NCBI GenBank assembly: GCA_963834855.1
Contig: CAWIDH010000032.1
Span: 1-64,000 of the forward strand
From: DATJKD01 sp963834855
GTDB taxonomy: Bacteria; Pseudomonadota; Gammaproteobacteria; Steroidobacterales; Steroidobacteraceae
Reading direction: 5' to 3'
Length of the DNA: 64,000 nucleotides
Shown here: one piece after another, positions 57,988 to 64,000 of the stretch
Numbering within the stretch: position 1 is the stretch's first letter
Layout: every line of letters begins with the position of its first letter
Made by a program: the position numbers and the translations under genes
The notes under the pieces: model-generated
Told to the model about the DNA's origin: nothing
Databases searched by the model: none
What the model saw: the letters and a program-made list of their open reading frames with translations, nothing else

Positions 57988-58074
57988 CTACGCTCCTGGA
58001 TTAGCTTCGAGTGACACTACGAAACCAGACTGGCGCGATCTGCGCGTCTGCCCAACTTGGTCTCCGCGACGCCG

Positions 58075-58272
58075 TCACATGGAGAGCATCGCAGCGGTCA
58101 CGAGCAATCCGATGGCGAGAAACGTCAAGAAGTACAGTATCGTCAGAAGAGCGCCACGCCCAATGGTCTCGCTCCATGTTCCTCCGTACACGCGCTTAAG
58201 CGCCAGCGCGCAATAAGCGATCCCCCACACCGACAGCATCGACGCGAGCGTTAGACGGCACCGAATGGTCAC
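58075..58272 (-). CDS. Small membrane protein on the opposite strand
   Basis: A 65-codon frame with two hydrophobic segments (SMLSVWGIAYCALALKRVYG and GALLTILYFLTFLAIGLLVT). The start could be ATG 58272 or the internal ATG at 58239 (MLSVWG). The hydrophobic pattern suggests a real gene, unlike most antisense frames here. It runs opposite to its neighbours and its first codons overlap the next gene's start and the heptamer GTTAGAC. Function unknown. Confidence 0.5.
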   Translation of the reverse strand: MTIRCRLTLASMLSVWGIAYCALALKRVYGGTWSETIGRGALLTILYFLTFLAIGLLVTAAMLSM

Positions 58273-58627
58273 CGTCGGATCACGCGTGCTCGTTCACGCC
58301 GCATACATGGCGCAGTACCCCGATCCAATCGCCTTTCGCGCTGGTGAGACGGTGGAGGTCGGTCAGCCCGATACAGAATTCCCCGAGTGGTTTTGGTGTC
58401 GCGGGCCAGACGCGAAAGAGGGTTGGGTTCATTCTAGTTTTCTCTCCCGCACCACAGGTCGAACCACGGGTGCTCGGGATTACTCGGCGAAAGAACTCAC
58501 CGTTGAGGCCGGAGCGAGCGGACGGGTCATTCACCTGGTGGGAGGATGGGCATATCTTCACCTCGATGACGGTCGATGCGGGTGGGTACCCGCGAAGGTG
58601 ATTGATGCTGCCGGTCGGCAGACTTAG
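58265..58627 (+). CDS. Protein with two SH3-like domains
   Basis: A 120-aa product. Residues ~5-55 read as an SH3 fold (VLVHAAYMAQYPDPIAFRAG, then GPDAKEGWVHSSFL). A second, similar unit follows (DYSAKELTVEAGASG, then LDDGRCGWVPAKVI). No signal peptide is visible. Small SH3 proteins of this kind are common in mobile integron cassettes, which matches the heptamer GTTAGAC 9 bases upstream. The ligand is unknown. Confidence 0.75.
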   Translation: MVTVGSRVLVHAAYMAQYPDPIAFRAGETVEVGQPDTEFPEWFWCRGPDAKEGWVHSSFLSRTTGRTTGARDYSAKELTVEAGASGRVIHLVGGWAYLHLDDGRCGWVPAKVIDAAGRQT

Positions 58628-58711
58628 CAATGGACGTACGAATACTGACTCCGGCCACAGACGAGGTGCGAGATTGGCTAGTATTTATGGAGTAGCCTTT
58701 GTAAGACTGCC

Positions 58712-58798
58712 GTCTAACCAACCGTGCAGCGGGCCGAGCATTTGTCGTCACGGCGCTTGCAGGGCCGCAAGCGGCGCGCCGGTCAGCGCGGACGTAGG
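58712..58798 (+). other. attC-like site (weak)
   Basis: GTCTAAC (58712-58718) fits the R-box consensus RYYYAAC. An internal stem CGCTTGC/GCAAGCG and further GC-rich inverted arms follow, and the block ends in GACGTAGGC, one base away from GTTAGGC. The length of about 87 bp is normal for an attC site. The degenerate second R-box keeps confidence low. Confidence 0.35.
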
Positions 58799-58818
58799 CG
58801 GCAACCGCAGAGGAAAGT

Positions 58819-59205
58819 ATGAAAGCGCCAGAGCATTTCGAAGTCATGGAGGGCTACTGCTGTTATCGGGTATCGGGTCACGGCCCTTTGGCGGAGGCGG
58901 CAGGCAAGGTTATTGAGGTCATCACCTTTTCCCGGGAACAAGGGGTGCACAACTTACTGATCGATACGACCAACTGGACCGGTCATCAGAGTCCAGACAC
59001 CTGGGAACGGTTCACGTGGGCACAGGCATTCGCCGAAGCGGCCCGTTCAACGGTGAAGCTGGCCATGGTGGTGCGACCTGAAATGTTGGACCCCGACAAC
59101 TTTGAGGTTACGGTCGCCAGAAATCGAGGACTGATGGGAAATGTCTTCGATTCTGAAAAGGATGCGATCGCGTGGCTTTTAGACCCTGCTATTGATGAGA
59201 GCTAA
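58819..59205 (+). CDS. SpoIIAA/STAS-like protein of unknown function
   Basis: A 128-aa protein. The pattern VHNLLIDTTNWTGHQSPDTW after a helix, then VKLAMVVRPEMLDPDNFEVT, then GLMGNVFDSEKDAIAWL resembles the SpoIIAA-like (STAS-related) fold seen in small bacterial proteins. No membrane segment or signal peptide. It follows the weak attC-like site by 20 bases. Function unknown. Confidence 0.65.
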   Translation: MKAPEHFEVMEGYCCYRVSGHGPLAEAAGKVIEVITFSREQGVHNLLIDTTNWTGHQSPDTWERFTWAQAFAEAARSTVKLAMVVRPEMLDPDNFEVTVARNRGLMGNVFDSEKDAIAWLLDPAIDES

Positions 59206-59224
59206 TTCTGTGCGGGGAGGATAG

Positions 59225-59530
59225 ATGCACTACTTGCTGTTCTACGAGTTTGTGCCGGACTATCTGGAGCGACGGGCGCAGTACCGCAACGAGCACCTGC
59301 GGCTCGCGTGGGAAGTTCACAGGCGAGGCGAGCTCATGCTCGCGGGCGCATACGCCGACCCGACTGATGGGGCGGCTCTGCTTTTCAAGGGCGACTCTCC
59401 GAGTGTGGCGGAGCGTTTTGCGGCAGCCGATCCGTACGTCCGTTCGGGCCTGGTAACGCGCTGGTATGTGCGAGGGTGGACCACGGTCGTGGGCGATGAC
59501 GCGAACACACCCGTGCACCCGGTCGCTTGA
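59225..59530 (+). CDS. YciI-like dimeric alpha/beta-barrel protein
   Basis: A 101-aa protein starting MHYLLFYEFVPDYLERRAQY and containing EHLRLAWEVHRRGELMLAGA, with a later LLFKGDSPSVAERFAAADPY, a typical YciI domain (possible His-Asp site; role mostly unknown). It starts 19 bases after the previous stop, with GGGGAGG before the ATG, so the two form a small operon. The 225 bases after it contain no gene and lead into the glgB leader repeat. Confidence 0.82.
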   Translation: MHYLLFYEFVPDYLERRAQYRNEHLRLAWEVHRRGELMLAGAYADPTDGAALLFKGDSPSVAERFAAADPYVRSGLVTRWYVRGWTTVVGDDANTPVHPVA

Positions 59531-59716
59531 CAACGCGTTGGAGCGAAGGCGGTAAGGAGAAGTTTCGAATCGAAGGCGGCTGCGAAGACCAGGCGTTTCC
59601 TTCCTATAAGAGCGTAAAAGTCAAAGTTGCCAGTGCGAGCACCTTTTGAGGTAATGCGTAAGAAGCAAGGGTTCACTGACTTGGCCGGTCTAGAGGCGAT
59701 TGCAAATTCAGGCAAG

Positions 59717-59784
59717 CGCTGCCGTCCGGGGGTCCCGTCCGGCTAGACTGGGTGGGTGTCGGGAAAGCTCAAGTTGACGTCCGC
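59717..59784 (+). repeat. Direct repeat 2: functional glgB leader
   Basis: The right-hand copy of the repeat at 57370-57440, containing the glgB start codon (GTG 59756). TAGACT at 59744-59749 may be a -10 box only 6 bases before the GTG, which would make the message nearly leaderless. Confidence 0.8.
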
Positions 59785-61984
59785 GGAAATCGCCGCGCTC
59801 ATCGAGGCGCGCTACCCCGAGCCGCGCTCGCTCCTCGGTTACCACGAGCTGCGCCGCGGCAAAAGCGGGCCGCGCTGCATCGTGCGGGTCCTCGAGCCAG
59901 ACGCCGCCGAGGTCGAAGTCGAATGGGAGGATGAGGACGGGCCGCCAGCGACCGCGCTGACCCGCATCCACGAGGCCGGTCTCTTCCAGGGCGAGGTTCC
60001 ACACCGGCGTCCGTTGCAGCCGTACCGCCTGCGCATCCGCTACCGCAACGGTGCCGCGGTGGTAAAGCACGACCCCTATTTCTTCGCGCCGCAGCTCACC
60101 GAGTTCGACCTGCATCTCTTTGGCGAGGGCAATCACCACCACGTCTACTACAAGCTCGGCGCGCACCCGCAGGTTCAGGAAGGCCTCAAGGGCACGCACT
60201 TCGCGGTCTGGGCGCCGAACGCGCAGCGCGTCAGCGTCGTGGGTTCGTTCAATCTCTGGGACGGTCGCAGGCACGCCATGCAGGCGCGCGGCGGATCGGG
60301 AATCTGGGAGCTCTTCATCCCGGACGTCGGGCCGGGCGCCGAGTACAAGTACGAGATCCGCACGCGCGACGGCCGCACGCTGCTCAAGGCCGACCCTTAC
60401 GGCTTCGCAATGCAGCTGCGGCCGGACAACTGCTCGGTCGTCGCATCGCTCGATGGCTACGAGTGGCGGGATGCGCAGTGGATGGAGGCCCGCGCATCCA
60501 CAGACTGGTCGTGCCGACCGATCAACATCTACGAGCTACACCCGGGGTCGTGGCGACGGCACTACGACCGCAGCCCGCCGTTCCTCAACTGGCGCGAGCT
60601 CGCCGACGAGCTGATCCCTTACGTCCGCGACCTCGGTTACACGCACGTCGAGCTGATGGCCGTGGCCGAATATCCGTATGACGGCTCCTGGGGTTACCAG
60701 GTCGTTGGCTACTACGCGCCGACCGCGCGTCACGGCTCTGCGCAGGACTTCATGCACTTCGTCGATCGCTGCCACCAGGCCGGGATCGGCGTCATCATCG
60801 ACTGGGTGCCCGCGCACTTCCCGCGCGACGAGCACGGTCTGGCGACCTTCGACGGCACGGCGCTCTACGAGCACGCCGACCCGCGGCTCGGCGAGCACGC
60901 CGACTGGGGCACGAAGATCTTCAACTACGGCCGGCACGAGGTGCGCAATTTCCTCGTCGGGAGCGCGCTCTACTGGCTCGAGCGCTACCACGTCGACGGG
61001 CTGCGCGTGGACGCGGTCGCCTCGATGCTCTACCTCGATTACAGCCGCAGGGAGGGCGAGTGGCTGCCCAACCGCTACGGCGGCCGCGAGAACCTCGAAG
61101 CGATCGAGCTGCTGCGCCACCTCAACACGGTCATCGGCCAGTACCATCCGGGTGCGATGACCTTCGCCGAGGAGTCGACCGCCTTCCCGGGCGTGACGCA
61201 GCCGGCGCACCTCGGCGGGCTCGGCTTCCACTTCAAGTGGAACATGGGCTGGATGAACGACACGCTGCGTTATGCGGCGCTCGATTCCATCCACCGCCGC
61301 TTCCACCACGGGCTCATCACGTTCTCGTTCGTGTACGCCTGGTCGGAGAAGTTCGTCCTGCCGGTTTCCCACGACGAGGTCGTGCACGGCAAGCGCTCGT
61401 TGCTCGAGAAGATGCCGGGCGACCGCTGGCAGCGCTTCGCGAACGTTCGCCTGTTCCGCGCGTACATGACCGCGCACCCCGGCAAAAAGCTGCTGTTCAT
61501 GGGCTCGGAGTTCGGCCAGTCGCGCGAGTGGAATCACGATCACTCGATCGACTGGCACGAGCGCGACGGCGACGGGCACCGCGGATTGCTGCAGTTGAAC
61601 CGCGAGCTGAACGAGCTCTATGCGCGTACTCCAGAGCTTCATGCGAGTGACACCGACGCACAAGGCTTCGCCTGGATCGACCTGCACAACGCCGAGGAGA
61701 GCGTCTTCGCGTTCCTGCGGCGGGACCCCGCGCGGCCCGAATCGCCATCGCTCCTCTGCGTGTTCAACGCGACCCCGGTACCACGCGACGGCTACCGTCT
61801 CGGCGTCGATCGGCCGGGTACCTACCGCAAGATCCTCGACACCGATTCCGGCCGCTTCGGCGGGTCGGACTACTGCGGCGCGCAGCAGTGGAGCGCCGAC
61901 GCGGAACCCTGGCACGGCCTGCCGTACAGCCTGCGGATCGACCTGCCGCCGCTCGCCGCCGTCTTCCTGAGCGCGCACGCGTGA
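59756..61984 (+). CDS. glgB: 1,4-alpha-glucan branching enzyme
   Basis: GlgB introduces alpha-1,6 branches in glycogen. The 742-aa product has an N1/CBM48 domain pair and the GH13 barrel with the usual four regions: DWVPAHFPRD, GLRVDAVASMLYLD (nucleophile Asp), MTFAEESTAFPG (acid Glu) and LPVSHDEVVHGK. E. coli GlgB is 728 aa. The start is GTG 59756 within the repeat. The stop overlaps the GTG of glgX (GTGA), so translation is coupled. Confidence 0.96.
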   Translation: MSGKLKLTSAEIAALIEARYPEPRSLLGYHELRRGKSGPRCIVRVLEPDAAEVEVEWEDEDGPPATALTRIHEAGLFQGEVPHRRPLQPYRLRIRYRNGAAVVKHDPYFFAPQLTEFDLHLFGEGNHHHVYYKLGAHPQVQEGLKGTHFAVWAPNAQRVSVVGSFNLWDGRRHAMQARGGSGIWELFIPDVGPGAEYKYEIRTRDGRTLLKADPYGFAMQLRPDNCSVVASLDGYEWRDAQWMEARASTDWSCRPINIYELHPGSWRRHYDRSPPFLNWRELADELIPYVRDLGYTHVELMAVAEYPYDGSWGYQVVGYYAPTARHGSAQDFMHFVDRCHQAGIGVIIDWVPAHFPRDEHGLATFDGTALYEHADPRLGEHADWGTKIFNYGRHEVRNFLVGSALYWLERYHVDGLRVDAVASMLYLDYSRREGEWLPNRYGGRENLEAIELLRHLNTVIGQYHPGAMTFAEESTAFPGVTQPAHLGGLGFHFKWNMGWMNDTLRYAALDSIHRRFHHGLITFSFVYAWSEKFVLPVSHDEVVHGKRSLLEKMPGDRWQRFANVRLFRAYMTAHPGKKLLFMGSEFGQSREWNHDHSIDWHERDGDGHRGLLQLNRELNELYARTPELHASDTDAQGFAWIDLHNAEESVFAFLRRDPARPESPSLLCVFNATPVPRDGYRLGVDRPGTYRKILDTDSGRFGGSDYCGAQQWSADAEPWHGLPYSLRIDLPPLAAVFLSAHA

Positions 61985-64000
61985 GTCGCCCGGCACCGAG
62001 CCTCGATGCGGGCGCGCCGCATCCGCTGGGAGCGTACTGGAACGGCAGCGGTACCAACTTCGCCATCTTCTCGGCGAACGCCGACCGGGTCGTGCTCTGC
62101 CTGTTCGACGCCCACGGCATCGAGCGAACGCGACTCGCGCTGCCGTCGCGGACCGGCGATATCTGGCACGGCTTCCTGCCGGCGGAGTTCGCCGGTCCCG
62201 GCACGCTGTACGGCTATCGCGTGCACGGCCCGTACCAGCCGGTCGCGGGCCATCGCTTCAACCCGGCGAAGCTGCTGGTGGACCCGGCCGCGCTCGCACT
62301 CGCGGGCGAGCTCGCCTGGAATCCTGCGCTCGACGGCACGACGGCGGACGACGGTCGCGCGCCCGATGGCACCGACAGCGCGCCTCACGTCCCGAAGTGC
62401 CGCATCGTCGATCCGGCGTTCGACTGGGGCGGCGTGCGCGCACCCCACGTACCGTGGCGCGACACGATCGTCTACGAGCTGCACGTCAAGGGCTACACGC
62501 AGCTACATCCGCGCGTGCCGCCGGAGCAGCGCGGCAAGTACCTCGGGCTCGTGCACCCGGCCGTCATCGATCACCTGCAGCGGCTCGGCATCACGACGGT
62601 GGAGCTGATGCCCTGCCATGCCTGGGTGAGCGAGCACTTTCTCGTGCAGCGCGGTCTCACGAACTACTGGGGCTACAACCCGCTCGCCTGGTTTGCGCCG
62701 GATGCGCGCTACGCGCTGGTCGATCCCGTCGTCGAATTCAAGAGTCATGGTGCGCGGGCTGCACGCCGCGGGGCTCGAGGTGATCCTGGACGTGGTCTTC
62801 AACCACACGGCCGAGGGCAATGAGCGCGGCCCGACGCTCTCCCTGCGCGGCATCGACAACGCGAGCTATTACCGGCTGCCGCCGCACGACCGCTCGAAGT
62901 ACGAGAACTTCGCGGGCACCGGCAACACCGTGAGCTTCGACCATCCGGCGGTGCGCTCGCTCGTGATCGACTGCCTGCGGTACTGGGTGAGCGAGATGGG
63001 CGTGGACGGATTCCGCTTCGATATCGCGCCGGTCGTCGGGCGGGACAGCAGCGGCTTCAGCGCCAACGCGCCGTTCTTCGCCGCGCTGCGCTCGGACCCG
63101 GTGCTTGCGTACACGAAGCTTATCGCGGAGCCCTGGGACGTGGGACCCGGCGGGTACCAGCTCGGGCATTTCCCCGCCGGCTGGTCGGAATGGAACGACC
63201 GCTTCCGCGACACGACGCGCGCATTCTGGCGGGGCGACCGGCCGTTGCTCGGCACGTTCGCCGAGCGCTTCGCCGGTTCGAGCGACCTGTTCCGACATCA
63301 CGGCCGCAAGCCCACCGCGACCGTCAACTTCGTGGCGTCACACGACGGGTTCACACTCGCCGACACCGTGTCGTACAACGAGCGTCACAACGAGGCGAAC
63401 CTCGAGAACGGGGTCGACGGTCACGCCCACAACCTGAGCTGGAACCATGGCGTGGAGGGTCCGACCGACGACCCGAGCATACGCGCGCTGCGCAAGCGCC
63501 AGATGCGCAACTTCCTCGCCACCGTGATGCTCGCGCAGGGCGTGCCGATGCTGCTCGCGGGCGACGAGATGGCGCGCACCCAGCACGGCAACAACAACGC
63601 GTACTGCCAGGACAACGAGTTGAGCTGGGTCGATTGGTCCCTGCTCGAGGAGAACTACGAGCTGGCCGACTTCGCGCGCCACCTGATCCGCTTCCGCCGC
63701 TCCCGGCCCGGGCTGCGACGCGACACCTTCCTCAAGGGGGCCAAGCGCGGCATCGCCGCGAAGGACGTGAGCTGGCTGCACCCGGCGGGGCGCGAGCTCA
63801 CCGGGGCGGACTGGAACGATTCGACGTCGCGCTGCCTCGGCGTGCTGATGAGCACGGGCGCAGGCGCGCGGCGCGCGGCGTTTGGCGACCTGCTCGCGAT
63901 CTTCAACGCCGACGAGGCGCCGATCACGTTCGCGCTGCCGTCGCCGCCCGTCGGTGCGTCGTGGAGCGTGCTGTTCGACACGGCGCTGCGTCACCCCGGG
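61981..64000 (+). CDS. glgX: Glycogen debranching enzyme (frame-disrupted, truncated by window end)
   Basis: GlgX hydrolyses alpha-1,6 branches of phosphorylase-limit dextrin. The N-terminal CBM48 domain (GAYWNGSGTNFAIFSANADR) and GH13 regions LDVVFNHTAEG, GVDGFRFDIAPVV, LIAEPWDVGPGG and VASHDGFTLADTVSYNE are visible. The frame shifts by one extra base near 62743 (between VVEFKS and MVRGLHAAGLEV). The gene starts at GTG 61981, overlapping glgB, and runs past 64000, so the C-terminal beta domain is incomplete. Confidence 0.94.

Larger units (their letters stand above)
57441..59716. mobile_element. Lower-GC accessory island between copies of the glgB leader
   Basis: About 2.3 kb bounded by the two direct repeats. 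It holds five small genes unrelated to glycogen, and its composition drops: one counted 60-base line (58621-58680) has 32 G/C, against 39 in a line of glgB (60601-60660). Heptamers of the attC R-box type (GTTAGGC 57578-57584, GCCTAAC 57982-57988, GTTAGAC 58250-58256, GTCTAAC 58712-58718) lie at gene borders. No integrase or transposase is present. Confidence 0.65.

Noticed and set aside
59317..59715. 132-codon minus-strand frame over the YciI-like gene
   Set aside because: It overlaps a convincing plus-strand gene with a good ribosome-binding site and shows no domain of its own.

Overview
The window looks like a high-GC gammaproteobacterial chromosome, probably an uncultured or draft genome near Steroidobacterales, Nevskiales or Xanthomonadales. 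The evidence is the rsmG-parA-parB-atpBEFHAGDC-glmU-glmS order typical of gammaproteobacteria, a TonB-dependent receptor with the plug start EEIVVTATRR, the prpBCD methylcitrate operon, and GC-rich codon use. The family-level placement is inference. No tRNA, rRNA or CRISPR array was recognised.

Layout. 1-1.34 kb: the end of a badly frame-disrupted TPR gene. 1.45-5.04 kb: prpB-prpC-prpD (propionyl-CoA oxidation). 5.04-7.6 kb: rsmG, parA, parB. 8.28-14.96 kb: the F1Fo ATP synthase operon, with no recognisable atpI. 15.05-20.9 kb: a small secreted protein, glmU, a DUF4153 membrane protein and glmS. 21.0-25.1 kb: a DUF4870-like protein, a SlyD-like isomerase, an L,D-transpeptidase and rimO. 25.4-28.9 kb: a GNAT acetyltransferase, a TPR-sulfotransferase and a beta-propeller protein. 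28.9-40.5 kb: a peptide-use locus with a TonB receptor, S51, S15, M3 and M1 peptidases and a PQQ-repeat propeller. 40.65-45.4 kb: an MscS-family channel, a DedA protein and a MATE transporter. 45.4-45.96 kb: a gene-free spacer holding a 218-bp element with 36-bp terminal inverted repeats. 45.96-51.0 kb: an hsp20-lon operon whose third gene encodes a membrane-anchored metzincin-like domain joined to an OmpA domain. 51.3-52.35 kb: a methyltransferase and a lipoprotein. 52.45-64 kb: glycogen genes glgP, glgB and glgX, interrupted by a DASS transporter, a CYTH/ABM pair and a lower-GC island of about 2.3 kb.

Three things stand out. (1) The island at about 57.44-59.72 kb is bracketed by two degenerate copies of the glgB leader and carries small unrelated genes with integron-attC-like heptamers. 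(2) The hsp20-lon-metzincin/OmpA operon looks like a stress-induced proteolysis module that reaches the periplasm. (3) A palindromic element with core GGCTC-N-GAGC sits at three intergenic places, and at one of them it encodes the last residues of both convergent genes.

Caution on quality. At least fifteen otherwise good genes carry one or two single-base indels, mostly +1. They include atpB and atpA, and atpA returns to the E. coli length of 513 aa once one base is removed. These are best read as consensus or assembly errors, so such genes are annotated as intact but frame-disrupted in this sequence.
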